DNA of 64,000 nucleotides from assembly GCA_963710625.1 (NCBI GenBank), contig CAVQBG010000022.1:1-64000 (forward strand), written 5' to 3'. Both the position numbers and the translations under genes were made by a program. How positions within the stretch are numbered: position 1 is the stretch's first letter; each line of letters begins with the position of its first letter. The notes under the pieces were generated by a model. The model saw only the letters and a program-made list of their open reading frames with translations. It was not told the origin of the DNA and did no database searches. This DNA is from Sva-07 sp963710625. GTDB taxonomy: Bacteria > Actinomycetota > Acidimicrobiia > Acidimicrobiales > Ilumatobacteraceae. Of the stretch, positions 1 through 8,499 are shown piece after piece.

Positions 1-1151
1 ACGACCCGGTTGAGGATGCCGACGTAGTCGACGACCGCGCCGAACGCGGCGGCGACGAGGACGAGCCAGATGGTCGTGAGCATCGACGCGGTGCCGCCAC
101 CGTTGAACACCCGGTCCAGGCTGTCGTCACCGCTGTTCAGCGAGAAGCCGTTGGCGATCGTGTCGATGCCGACCTCGATCACACTTCCGACGTAACTCCG
201 ACCCTCGGTCGCCAGCGACACGATCAGGTCGTGCTGGGTGAATCCGGCGAGTACGACGGCGACGATCGCCGGGATCATCAGCGACAGGTAGGCGGACAGG
301 CCACGTACCGAGAGCACGACGATCAACACGATGGGCAAGAACGCGAGCAACGAGACATTGAAGTACTCGCTCACGGCGTCCTGTACCTGGCTGAAATCCG
401 CCGAGCTGGTCGACGAGGTCGCCGTCAGCCCGAGGATCAGATAGAGGACGGCCGAGATGATTGCGGCCGGAATCATCGTGCGGGTCACCGACTTCGAGTG
501 CGTTGCGATCGTCAGACCTCCGACGGTCGCGACGGTCAGGTTCGCCGTGTCGGAGATCCGTGCGACCTTGTTGCCGAGGACCGCCCCGGACACGACGGCG
601 CCGGCAGCGATCGCGGGATCGACGCCGAGAACCGACGCGAGCCCGACCATTGCAATGCCGAGTGCGCCGACGGTGGTCAACGAACTCCCGAGCATGAAGC
701 TGAGCAGGCCGGCGAGGAGGAAGACGGTGACGTAGAAGTAGTCGGCGGTGAGCAGGTCGACGCCGTAGTACACGACAGCGGCGACCGACCCGCAGAGATA
801 GAGCGAACCGATGAGCGCGCCGATCGCCAAGATGACGAACAACGTGCCGACCACCCCGTTGATCCCGCTCTTGATCGCCGTGGAGATCAGCGAGCTGCTG
901 TGGCCGTACCTGGCGGCCACGCCGACCGCGATCAGTGTCGCCAGGGTCATGCTGACCTGGAGCGGCCCGTCGGCGACGTCGCTGCCGAACATGATCACCG
1001 CAATGACGATCAGTGCGATCATCGATCCGACGACGAACAACGACGCGGCCATCGATGGCTGGCGCCCCACCGTCTGCGCAGGTGCCGCGTCGGTGTCGTG
1101 GGGTGTCTGGGAGGGTGTCTGGGAGGGTGGCGGGGTGTCCGGTTCGTTCAT
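1..1151 (-). CDS. NhaC-type Na+/H+ antiporter, C-terminus beyond window edge
   Basis: The minus strand is open from an ATG at 1151 to the window edge, giving about 383 residues of a polytopic membrane protein with many hydrophobic segments. It shares long stretches of pattern with the NhaC-like protein at 4918-6456 (for example a GSSLTTVGALG segment against GSSFTTVAGLG, and ARISDTANLTV against ARVSDTLVLTV), so the two are paralogues. NhaC proteins exchange Na+ for H+ across the cytoplasmic membrane; the actual ion here is not proven. A GGAAGGA ribosome site lies just upstream. The ATG overlaps the stop of the ThrE-like gene (ATGA), so the two are probably translationally coupled. Confidence 0.85.
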   Translation of the reverse strand, partial: MNEPDTPPPSQTPSQTPHDTDAAPAQTVGRQPSMAASLFVVGSMIALIVIAVIMFGSDVADGPLQVSMTLATLIAVGVAARYGHSSSLISTAIKSGINGVVGTLFVILAIGALIGSLYLCGSVAAVVYYGVDLLTADYFYVTVFLLAGLLSFMLGSSLTTVGALGIAMVGLASVLGVDPAIAAGAVVSGAVLGNKVARISDTANLTVATVGGLTIATHSKSVTRTMIPAAIISAVLYLILGLTATSSTSSADFSQVQDAVSEYFNVSLLAFLPIVLIVVLSVRGLSAYLSLMIPAIVAVVLAGFTQHDLIVSLATEGRSYVGSVIEVGIDTIANGFSLNSGDDSLDRVFNGGGTASMLTTIWLVLVAAAFGAVVDYVGILNRV

Positions 1152-2542
1152 GATGATTCCTTCCGGTCCGTGGTGGGATCCGGGGTCGGGTCGGGGGTCT
1201 GTCGGCCGAGAGCGAGCAGCGAACTGGCGACGAAGAGGCCCGAGAGGATCGACACGATCTGGACCAGGACGCCTTGCGCCGAGTTGCTCAGTGCACTGCT
1301 CGAGTCCGAGTTGAGTGCGCGCAACGACGAGTAGGCGGCGACCCCGGGCACCAGGATCATGATTCCCGGGAGCAGCACGATGAGCGGGTTCGCCCCATTT
1401 CGGAGTTTGACGAACAGTGCGGCGAACAGACCGAGGACCAACGCGCCGAGAAACGGGCCCTGCCAGATTCCGGCACGGCCTCCGATGTCCAGACCGACGT
1501 AGGCGACGACGCCGGCGGCCACCGCGAACGGAGCCTGGCGGGGCATCACCTGGAACACGACGACGAGGCCGACCATGAGCACGACCAACGAGAGGTAGCG
1601 AACCGGAAGTGCGATCGCGGGCTGCCCAGCCGACTCGGCGACACCGAACAACGCTCGGACGATCAGTGCTGCGAGCGATGCGCCCGCAAACAGCGCAAAC
1701 GTCCGAACCGCCGACGTGATCAAGCGGTTCCAACCCAACAGCGTGTGGCCCTTCGCGAGTTCGAAGGTGCCGAGCGTCAATCCGAGACCCGGGATCAGGA
1801 CGACGAACGCACACAGCGCCACGACGTACGTGTTGCTCCTGTCGAGGATGACTCCGGCCGTGCTGGCGATCGCAGAGGCGACGAACGCCGAGATCACGTA
1901 GACGCGCTCCGCCAGCCACGCGGATCGCTCGGCTGCCTGCGCCAGGGCGAAGACCACGAGACTCAGCGCGGCGGCCAACGCGACGTCGAGCCATGCAGCG
2001 GAGAGGATGACGGCAAAGCCGGCCCCGCAGGCTGCATACGCAACGCCCACCGCAGCGACGGGATACGGGGGACGGAGCGCCTCGATCTCGTTCAAGCGAT
2101 GGCCCGCCTCGTCGACACCGACGTCGCCGGCACGGACGGCATCGGTCAACTTGAGTGTCTGTGAGAGCTTCTGCAGGTTGTACGAGACCGGGTCGAGCGG
2201 CACGAGGAAGCGACGTTGTCCGCCGTCCTCGAAGTCGTCGATGGTGATGTCGAGGCATGCCGGCGTCGAGATGACGGTCAGACTCAGCCCGAATGCCGCT
2301 GCAGTATTCGCCAACAGATCGTCCAACTCGTAGGCCGGCAGCCCGTACTGGTGGGCCAAGGTGCCCAACCGCAGCGTGAGCTCGACGTCCGGAGCCGGCG
2401 TCATGCCGTCGTGCCGATCGGGAGATCGCGAATCGTCATCATCGGCGTGGGTCTGCTCCTCGATCCCGTCCGGCCCGCGGTCGGCGTGTCGTGAACGGTA
2501 GACCGGCGTTCGTGCCGGCGACGCGGGTGAACTCTCGGTCAC
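1148..2542 (-). CDS. threonine/serine exporter family (ThrE/DUF1212) protein
   Basis: 464 residues. A charged low-complexity head (about 1-50) precedes a soluble DUF1212-like region (about 55-150) and then roughly ten hydrophobic segments, the layout of full-length ThrE proteins in which the two halves found as separate subunits elsewhere are joined. ThrE exports threonine and serine in Corynebacterium. The GTG at 2542 has no good ribosome site; an internal ATG at about 2404 would remove most of the odd head. It lies 28 bases downstream of the LuxR-type regulator and overlaps the NhaC gene by ATGA, so the three probably form one operon. Substrate is inferred from family only. Confidence 0.85.
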   Translation of the reverse strand: MTESSPASPARTPVYRSRHADRGPDGIEEQTHADDDDSRSPDRHDGMTPAPDVELTLRLGTLAHQYGLPAYELDDLLANTAAAFGLSLTVISTPACLDITIDDFEDGGQRRFLVPLDPVSYNLQKLSQTLKLTDAVRAGDVGVDEAGHRLNEIEALRPPYPVAAVGVAYAACGAGFAVILSAAWLDVALAAALSLVVFALAQAAERSAWLAERVYVISAFVASAIASTAGVILDRSNTYVVALCAFVVLIPGLGLTLGTFELAKGHTLLGWNRLITSAVRTFALFAGASLAALIVRALFGVAESAGQPAIALPVRYLSLVVLMVGLVVVFQVMPRQAPFAVAAGVVAYVGLDIGGRAGIWQGPFLGALVLGLFAALFVKLRNGANPLIVLLPGIMILVPGVAAYSSLRALNSDSSSALSNSAQGVLVQIVSILSGLFVASSLLALGRQTPDPTPDPTTDRKESS

Positions 2543-2570
2543 CCCGGGTGAGTCGTCAGATCATGTCAGA

Positions 2571-4808
2571 TCAGATCCGACCCGCCTGCACCGTCGTGTC
2601 GCGGCGGGCCGTGTTCACGCGCTGCTGGTCGAGCATGCCCAGGGCAGTCGCCCGGCGGATCGCTTCGTCGCGGTCGGTGACTCTCAGTTTGCGGTAGGCG
2701 CTGCGGAGATGCGTCTTGACGGTGTTGACGGAGAGATACAGCTCGCTCGCGGCGTCCGACCGCGACTCGCAGCGAGCAACCGCTTCGAGCACTTCGACTT
2801 CGCGCTCGTTGAGTGGCTCGATGGTGTCGAAGGCGGTTTCTGCGAGTTCCGCGCGCAGTGTGTCCCGAAGCACCGCCAGGTACCCCGGCTCGGGCATTGC
2901 GGCCAGTGTGTCGTCGGCTGCGTCGAGCGCGTTTGCGGCTTCGACCGGGGCACCGAGCCGGAGCCGCAACTTGGCGACCGCCAAGGCGGCGAACGCGGTC
3001 CCCGGGAGATGAAACACTCCGGCGGCTGCACGCTGGACAATCCTGAAGTCGTCATCGAGACGCGGTCCGTCGTCGCACACCCAGAGCGCCGCGACGCTGA
3101 GAAACCCTGCGTCGCCGCCACCGCCCCGGTACCGCTCGCAGACGTGCTTGCCGCGGCGAACCGCCTCGCGGGCGGCCGGCTCGTCGCCGCGCCACGCAAG
3201 CGCCAGAGCGAGCATCCCCAGGCCCATGATCGTCAGGCGGGTCGGATCGAGCATGCGCTCGGGGCGTAGCAGGTACTCGCATTCGGTGATGGCACGATCC
3301 AACTCGCCGTCCAGGACGTATCCGGTGATGAGCGAGACGTGGAGGGACTCGCTGTCGATTCCGGCCATCTCGAGCACAGGATCGGTCTGGCAGTACTCGA
3401 ATTGGGCGCGCCGTTCCTCGATCGCCCGACCGAGGCGTCCGAGCCGTCCTTCCCAGAATCGGACCGAGAACTCGAGCTGTGCCAGGGCGAGTCCGAGCCC
3501 GTCAGAGGCCTCGTCGGCTCCGACCAGTTCTTGGATCGTCCGGAGCACCGCCCGTCCGGTCATCGGATCACCGGTCAGCCCGGCAGCACGACCCATCACG
3601 ATCGACAGCTCGACGTCGTTCCACAGCACGTCAGCGGGCAGCTGTTGCAGCCAATCGGCAACGAGATCGGAGTGGCCGTACCGGACGCGATCGCCACACA
3701 CCCGCTTGATGAGCGCTACAGCGCGCTCCGGTCTGGGGTCCTCGAGCGCCAGTTCGATCGCGGCGTCCATCAGCCCGACGTCCTGGTACCACTCGATGGC
3801 GCGGGTTCGCGTCGCCGATGTGGCGTCGGTCTCGGCCGATCGTCCACGTGCCAGAAGCTGCTCGGCGAACATCGGGTGCACGGTGAACGCCGGCGGATCC
3901 ATCGACAGCGGCTCGACCAAACAGCTGCGCTCGACGAGTTCGGCGAGCAGCGCGGCTGCATCGGTGCGATCGAGGATCAGGTCGCAGAGCGGGGGATCGA
4001 GCCGGCGCAGCGGTGCGGTCGCCTCGAGCAGCGCGAGCTGGTCGGCCGACAGCGACGGGATCACCTCGTTGTCGAGGTACCGACGAACGAGGCGGGTGTG
4101 TTCGGCGGCGACGGCCGCCGGGACATGGTGGCCGATCTGGCGGGCACGCGCGGCGAGGGAGAGGCCCATCGCCCAGCCGTGGACGCGGCGCTGCATCCGT
4201 TCTATCTCGTCATCGGACATGTCGGGAACGCCGAGCGTGGCAAGCAGCTGTCGTGCCTCTGTGTTGTCGAAGCGGAAGTCGCGTTCGTCGAGCTCCACAG
4301 GCTGGCGGTCGGTCGCCACTCGTCGCCAGTCGGAGATGTCGACCTCGCGACCGGCGATGATCACCATGAGTTCGGGCGGTCGTTGGGCGAGACACGTGGC
4401 GAGGGTGCGCGCGAGTTCGGCGGCGCCCTGAACGCCCGACTCGTCGACGACGAGGACGACGGGTCGGCGTCGGGTCCGGGCCGCACGGCTGAGTGCTGCG
4501 ACCACTGCGGGCAGGTCGAGGGGCTGGTCGTCCGACGATTGCAGCCCGAGTTCGTCCGCGAGCCGCTCGGCGAACTCGTCCTCGTTGGGCGACGTCAGCT
4601 CGATCGACACCACATCGAACTCCGTTCCCGCGCCGGCGGTCCAGTCGCGGAGCAGCGCGGTCTTTCCGTAGCCGGCGCCGGCGTGTATCACGACGACTCC
4701 GCTGTGGACGACGTCGGCAAGTCGACGGTTGAGTCGGGGGCGGGGGACGGCCTCGTGCTCGGGGCGCACTGGTCCAGCCGCGTCTGCGGGGATCGGTTGC
4801 TCGCCCAT
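2571..4808 (-). CDS. MalT-like LuxR-family ATP-dependent transcriptional regulator
   Basis: 745 residues. An N-terminal P-loop is visible at about residue 43 (HAGAGYGKTALL), followed by a STAND/NACHT-like NTPase region with an acidic VLVVDES Walker B, a long helical repeat (TPR-like) middle, and a C-terminal LuxR helix-turn-helix with the LNEREVEVLEAVA and SVNTVKTHLRSAYRKL motifs. This is the MalT/LAL architecture: an ATP-dependent activator that switches on after binding a ligand. The ligand is unknown. It is the first gene of the ThrE-NhaC operon and is divergent to the second NhaC gene, so control of these transporters is the obvious hypothesis. A TAACAT -10 sits 8 bases before the ATG. 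Confidence 0.9.
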   Translation of the reverse strand: MGEQPIPADAAGPVRPEHEAVPRPRLNRRLADVVHSGVVVIHAGAGYGKTALLRDWTAGAGTEFDVVSIELTSPNEDEFAERLADELGLQSSDDQPLDLPAVVAALSRAARTRRRPVVLVVDESGVQGAAELARTLATCLAQRPPELMVIIAGREVDISDWRRVATDRQPVELDERDFRFDNTEARQLLATLGVPDMSDDEIERMQRRVHGWAMGLSLAARARQIGHHVPAAVAAEHTRLVRRYLDNEVIPSLSADQLALLEATAPLRRLDPPLCDLILDRTDAAALLAELVERSCLVEPLSMDPPAFTVHPMFAEQLLARGRSAETDATSATRTRAIEWYQDVGLMDAAIELALEDPRPERAVALIKRVCGDRVRYGHSDLVADWLQQLPADVLWNDVELSIVMGRAAGLTGDPMTGRAVLRTIQELVGADEASDGLGLALAQLEFSVRFWEGRLGRLGRAIEERRAQFEYCQTDPVLEMAGIDSESLHVSLITGYVLDGELDRAITECEYLLRPERMLDPTRLTIMGLGMLALALAWRGDEPAAREAVRRGKHVCERYRGGGGDAGFLSVAALWVCDDGPRLDDDFRIVQRAAAGVFHLPGTAFAALAVAKLRLRLGAPVEAANALDAADDTLAAMPEPGYLAVLRDTLRAELAETAFDTIEPLNEREVEVLEAVARCESRSDAASELYLSVNTVKTHLRSAYRKLRVTDRDEAIRRATALGMLDQQRVNTARRDTTVQAGRI

Positions 4809-4816
4809 GCGCCGCG

Positions 4817-4822
4817 ATGTTA
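4817..4822 (-). promoter_or_regulatory. -10 box of leaderless LuxR-type regulator gene
   Basis: TAACAT on the minus strand ends 8 bases before the ATG at 4808. There is no ribosome binding site between them, so the transcript probably begins at or next to the start codon. Confidence 0.45.
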
Positions 4823-4917
4823 GAGGCTCTCGACCGCGGTCCGTTCACCCCGGGCGATGCAGGAATCACCCTCCGGCGCCTTGGCCTCGGAGGAACTCGC
4901 TCGCAAGGCTGTGATTC

Positions 4918-6456
4918 TTGACAGTGCCGAACGCCTCGCCGGACACCTCGACGGACGCGGCGCACGGGCCGCCATCGATGCTGGCGTCGCTGTCGGCCCT
5001 CGGGGTGATGGTGGTGGCGATCCTCGTGGCCGTGTTCCTGTTCGGCGGCGAGGTCGACTCGGGGCCGCTCCAGGTCGCGATGACACTTGGCTTGGCGGCT
5101 GCCGTCCTGATTGCGGCGGCATCGGCCCGCGAGCGGCCGAAGGAGCTGCTCGGCGAGGCGATGGTCAGCGGGATCACGTCGGCGATCGCCACGTTCTTCG
5201 TGATCATCGCGATCGGGATGCTGGTGTCGTCGCTGCTGCTCGCCGGCACCATCCCCACGATGCTCTCGTACGGTGCCGAGCTGGCAACGCCGTCCGTGCT
5301 GTATCCGGTGGCGCTGGTCCTCGCCACGTTCATCGGAGTCATCCTCGGGAGTTCCTTCACCACGGTCGCCGGTCTCGGCGTTCCGTTCGTCGCGCTGGCC
5401 CCGCTGATGGGTCTCTCGCCGGAGATCACGGCTGCGGCGGTGGTCGCGGGGGCGTTCACGGGTGACGGGATCGCCCGGGTGTCGGACACGCTCGTGCTGA
5501 CCGTCGACATGGTGGGCGGTGTCACCCCGGCGAGGCAGTCGGCGCTGATGCTCCGACTGCTGGCGCCCGCGTGGATTGCGACCCTCGTCCTCATGGTCGT
5601 GCTCGGCATCCGTGACGGCGGTGGCTCGTTCGACGGGGCAGCGGTGACCAAGGTGATCGAGACGGAGTTCTCCGTGTCGTTGCTCTGTCTGCTCCCATTG
5701 ATCGTCGTGTTCGTCATGTCATCGCGTGCGACGGCGTTCTTCGCGGTGCTCGCGGGCGCGCTGTCGGCGGTCGTCCTCGCGGGGTTCATGCAACGCGACC
5801 TGATCGAACGCCTCGCCGATGACGACCGGGCCTACATCGTCCAGTGGGCCGAGGTCAGTATCGACACGCTCGCGAACGGCTTCGAACTCAACAGTGCGAC
5901 CGCTGAACTCAACGACGTGTTCTTCGGCGGGGGAGCGGTGGGCCTGCTGCCGACGGTCTGGCTGATCCTGGTGGCCTCCGCCTATGGAGGGCTGATGTCG
6001 AGAACCGGGATGCTGACGACGGCGATCGCGCCGCTGCTGCGCTGGGCCAAGACGCCGAGTCGGCTCATCGTGGCATCGGCGGCGACCACGACCGGTTTCA
6101 ATCTCGCGATGGCCGATCCCTACGTCTCCATCATCGTCGGGTCGGAGACCTATCGGGACCGTTTCAAGCAGGCCCGACTGGAACCGGTCGCGCAGTCGGC
6201 ATCGATCGCTGCGTCGGGGTCACTGCTCTCGAGCATCATCCCGTGGAACGTGCACGGCGCCTTCGTCGCCGGGGTGCTCGGCCTCGGGACGCTCAGTTTC
6301 GCCGGGTACGCGGTCGTCATCTGGGCGACGCCGCTCGTCCTGATCGCCGCAGCGATCTGGCTCTCGCGCAAGGACGTGATCCCGCCGGCGACGGATCCGG
6401 ACGCCGTCTACGGCGCCGCCCCCGTCAAACCGCCCGAGCGACGGACGTCGATTTGA
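4918..6456 (+). CDS. NhaC-type Na+/H+ antiporter
   Basis: 512 residues with 11-13 hydrophobic segments. The conserved GSSFTTVAGLGVPFVALAP and GDGIARVSDTLVLTVDMVGG segments belong to the NhaC (Na_H_antiporter, PF03553) family, and the protein is a paralogue of the partial gene at 1-1151. The start is uncertain: a TTG at 4918 or the GTG at 4924 (giving MPNASPDTS...) are both possible and neither has a clear ribosome site. It is transcribed away from the LuxR-type regulator, so one regulator is flanked by two antiporters. It would act in the cytoplasmic membrane in Na+ or pH balance; the exchanged ion is inferred from family. Confidence 0.88.
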   Translation: MTVPNASPDTSTDAAHGPPSMLASLSALGVMVVAILVAVFLFGGEVDSGPLQVAMTLGLAAAVLIAAASARERPKELLGEAMVSGITSAIATFFVIIAIGMLVSSLLLAGTIPTMLSYGAELATPSVLYPVALVLATFIGVILGSSFTTVAGLGVPFVALAPLMGLSPEITAAAVVAGAFTGDGIARVSDTLVLTVDMVGGVTPARQSALMLRLLAPAWIATLVLMVVLGIRDGGGSFDGAAVTKVIETEFSVSLLCLLPLIVVFVMSSRATAFFAVLAGALSAVVLAGFMQRDLIERLADDDRAYIVQWAEVSIDTLANGFELNSATAELNDVFFGGGAVGLLPTVWLILVASAYGGLMSRTGMLTTAIAPLLRWAKTPSRLIVASAATTTGFNLAMADPYVSIIVGSETYRDRFKQARLEPVAQSASIAASGSLLSSIIPWNVHGAFVAGVLGLGTLSFAGYAVVIWATPLVLIAAAIWLSRKDVIPPATDPDAVYGAAPVKPPERRTSI

Positions 6457-6472
6457 ACCGCGACGCCGGCGA

Positions 6473-6661
6473 ATGATCTCGAACTTCTTCGACCGTCGAT
6501 CGGCCAAGAAGGACGTCGCGGCAGGTCTCACACTCGCGGTCGAGAGCGTTCCGGACGGGATGGCAGTCGGCACACTCGCGGCGATCTCCACGGTTGAGCA
6601 CGAGCACTTCGTGGACGAGGCGACCACTCGACATCGGCCCAAGTCCCGCGCCAGAGAATGA
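6473..6661 (+). pseudogene. N-terminal fragment of a SulP-type anion permease
   Basis: The first 40 or so residues (FFDRRSAKKDVAAGLTLAVE followed by SVPDGMAVGTLAAI) match the start of SulP-family sulfate/bicarbonate permeases, which continue for another 450 or more residues. Here the similarity stops near 6590 and the frame ends at 6661 in unrelated sequence. This looks like a remnant left by deletion. It sits directly before the toxin-antitoxin scar and the integrase, so the whole 6.5-8.4 kb stretch appears rearranged. A functional product is unlikely. Confidence 0.6.
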
Positions 6662-6703
6662 CGACCTGGTCATCGCACGCGTGACGCGAGAGATGCCGCC
6701 GCG

Positions 6704-6709
6704 TATCAT
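6704..6709 (+). promoter_or_regulatory. -10 box of leaderless antitoxin gene
   Basis: TATCAT lies 6 bases before the ATG at 6716, the same geometry as several other starts in this window. No ribosome site separates the two. Confidence 0.45.
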
Positions 6710-6715
6710 TCAGCG

Positions 6716-6892
6716 ATGAGCAGTGCCGCTCCAGATCAGCGTGATGTGCCCCACGGCACCGCGTTGTCGCCCCGCGACCTGACGGCGGACGATCTGGCGG
6801 GGGCTCCCGTGCTGCCGTCGGCTGACGTTCTCGTGATCGAGGACCTGACAGCCGATGAAGACGAGGCGTTCGCTTCCGCACTTCGACGGTGA
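6716..6892 (+). CDS. small antitoxin-like protein of a VapBC-type pair
   Basis: 58 residues, acidic at its end (DLTADEDEAFASALRR), with no recognisable fold. It is called an antitoxin because its TGA overlaps the GTG start of a PIN-domain toxin fragment (GTGA), the usual coupling in toxin-antitoxin operons, and because size and acidity fit. No DNA-binding motif is evident. With the partner truncated, it is probably an orphan. A TATCAT -10 lies 6 bases upstream of the ATG, so the mRNA is likely leaderless. Confidence 0.55.
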   Translation: MSSAAPDQRDVPHGTALSPRDLTADDLAGAPVLPSADVLVIEDLTADEDEAFASALRR

Positions 6893-6987
6893 GACTTGTT
6901 GTCGACACCGGCGTGTTCAGTCCTGCGCTCAGTCGGCGACGTCGCCCCGACCTCGAGCACCACGTCGAACTGCTCGCCGGTAATCAG
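6889..6987 (+). pseudogene. N-terminal fragment of a PIN-domain (VapC-like) toxin
   Basis: The frame starts at a GTG overlapping the antitoxin stop and reads VVDTGVFSPALSRRRRPD then LEHHVELLAGNQ, the first strand and helix of a PIN ribonuclease including the first metal-binding Asp. After residue 33 similarity to PIN domains is lost; the remaining acidic residues and about 90 residues of the domain are missing. The break lies within about 25 bases of the integrase stop at 7013, so integration or an associated deletion probably removed the rest. The frame stays open to 7161, antisense to the integrase end. Confidence 0.6.
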
Positions 6988-7012
6988 TCCGGCCACGCGA
7001 CACAATCGGGCG

Positions 7013-8167
7013 CTATCGACGTCCGAGAACGTCGCCCAGGACGGTCCCGCCATCGACAGTTGGTCGGATCCGGTGGCGATAGTGCCGCTGGAGCATTCGG
7101 AGGTCCTTGTGGCCGAGTTGATCGGCGACCTGCTCGATGGGCATCCCGGCGTCGGACATGAGCGAGGCAGCCGAGTGGCGCAACTCGTTGGGTGTCCATC
7201 CGTCGAGTCCGGCCTTCTTGGCGACGACGTCGAATTCTCGGCGGCACGCGGCTGGGTCTGTCGGTCGGCCGGTGGGGGAGGTGAACACGAGGTCCTCCTC
7301 GCCGACCCACATCTCGCCGACCTCGAGACGGTGGCGAGCATGCTCCCGCCGATGGCGGCGGAGCGAATCGAGCACTGGCTCGGGAGCGGTGAGTGACCGA
7401 ACGGATTGAGCGGTCTTCGGATCGGAGATGATCGAACGGCCCGTGGCGTCTCGGCGACGTGCTCTCCAGATGTGGATCACCCCTGACTGGAAGTCGATGT
7501 CCGGCCACGACAGGCCCGCCGCCTCGCCGGGTCGGAGACCGAGGAAGAGCATGGTCGTCCACATGGCTTCGAGGGGCGTGCCCGATGCGGCGGCGAGCAG
7601 CGACTGTGCCTGGTCGAGCGTGAGCGAGCGGCCCTCCTTCGCTGGTCGAGACGACACCGGGAGTTCGACGACCGAAGCGATGTTCCGAAACACGATCTCG
7701 CGTCGCACCGCCCAGTTCAGAACCTGCGACAAGGTGCCGCGTACCTTCTCCAGCGACGCTCGCGACAGGCCGGCATCGGCGCGTGCCGTCAATGCCGATT
7801 CGACGCGCTCGGGAGTCAGATTGCGGACGCGGGTGCTGCCGAGTTCCGCCCGCAGGATCCCCAGCGCCCAGCGGTGTCGCATGAGCGTCGAGCCGGAGAT
7901 GTCCCGGCCGGCGAGCACCTTGGAGTCCCACTCCGTGAGCAGCGCGCCGAGGGTCAGGTTCCCGTCAACGATCGGCTTGCCGTCGTCGATCGAGCGGAGC
8001 AGGTGGCGAAGCTCCTTCTTCGCGGCGGCCTCGGTCATTGCAGTGACGCGACGCTTGCGACCGTCGACGACGACCTGGGCGATCCACCGCTCGACAGGTC
8101 CGTCCTTGCGCTCGACCATCACGCGATAGACGGAGCCTTCGCCGTTTCCTCGATGCTGGTTCGGCAC
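7013..8167 (-). CDS. tyrosine recombinase / phage-type integrase
   Basis: 384 residues from the GTG at 8167, chosen because GAAGGAGA lies just upstream; a longer frame from 8248 would translate the repeat-rich att region. Order: N-terminal arm-binding part (GNGEGSVYRV, then KRRVTAMTEAAAKKEL), SAM-like core-binding domain, and catalytic domain with Arg in GLRPGEAAGL (about 212), an ELRHSAAS box (about 329) in which the usual first His of HxxR is Asn, LGHKD, and Tyr363 in HYRHR. It reads away from the tRNA-Val fragment at 8308-8354 and from the phased repeats, the usual organisation of an integrative element. Nothing else of the element is seen. Confidence 0.92.
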   Translation of the reverse strand: MPNQHRGNGEGSVYRVMVERKDGPVERWIAQVVVDGRKRRVTAMTEAAAKKELRHLLRSIDDGKPIVDGNLTLGALLTEWDSKVLAGRDISGSTLMRHRWALGILRAELGSTRVRNLTPERVESALTARADAGLSRASLEKVRGTLSQVLNWAVRREIVFRNIASVVELPVSSRPAKEGRSLTLDQAQSLLAAASGTPLEAMWTTMLFLGLRPGEAAGLSWPDIDFQSGVIHIWRARRRDATGRSIISDPKTAQSVRSLTAPEPVLDSLRRHRREHARHRLEVGEMWVGEEDLVFTSPTGRPTDPAACRREFDVVAKKAGLDGWTPNELRHSAASLMSDAGMPIEQVADQLGHKDLRMLQRHYRHRIRPTVDGGTVLGDVLGRR

Positions 8168-8181
8168 GATGTCTCCTTCGC

Positions 8182-8205
8182 GCAGTGGGCAACGCAGTGG
8201 GCAAC
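8182..8205. repeat. tandem 12-bp repeat upstream of integrase
   Basis: GCAGTGGGCAAC occurs twice head to tail, immediately upstream of the integrase ribosome site. It may be an operator or recombinase accessory site; only the repeat itself is observed. Confidence 0.6.
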
Positions 8206-8270
8206 GGCAGCGTACATCGGCGGACGACCAAGAACTCGGGTCGGCCAAAGATACCTGTTAGCAGGACATA

Positions 8271-8300
8271 TGCGGACGTTGACGGACGTTCACGGACGTC
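8271..8300. repeat. three phased 10-bp repeats, candidate integrase arm-type sites
   Basis: Three consecutive 10-base units share CGGACGT (cores at 8273, 8283 and 8293), an exact helical period. They lie between the integrase start and the tRNA-derived core, where lambda-type recombinases have their arm-binding sites. Function is inferred from position. Confidence 0.6.
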
Positions 8301-8307
8301 GCTGGAC

Positions 8308-8354
8308 TCCCTTACAAGGAAGATGTCGGGGGTTCGAGTCCCTCTGCGCCCACC
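8308..8354 (+). other. 3' half of tRNA-Val(TAC) gene; attachment-site remnant
   Basis: The sequence runs from the anticodon loop (CTTACAA, anticodon TAC) through the 3' anticodon stem GGAAG, variable loop, a T-arm (GGGGG, loop TTCGAGT, CCCTC) and the 3' acceptor strand TGCGCCC with discriminator A and CC. The bases in front do not pair with GGAAG beyond three positions, and no D-arm or GGGCGCA 5' acceptor strand is present, so this is not a working tRNA. A 3' tRNA half next to an integrase gene is the classical signature of an att site left by an integrated element. No intact tRNA-Val was noticed in the window. Confidence 0.75.
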
Positions 8355-8499
8355 GATCGACCAGGTGTTATGCACTTCGAAGGTCAATCTGCTCCCAGGC
8401 GGTGAGCAACGAATCGGGGCGAGGGAACGTCGGCGGTTCGTGCAACACCCCCAGGATGACTCCCACCCAGACTCTTGGATTGCTCCCACCGCAGGTCGG

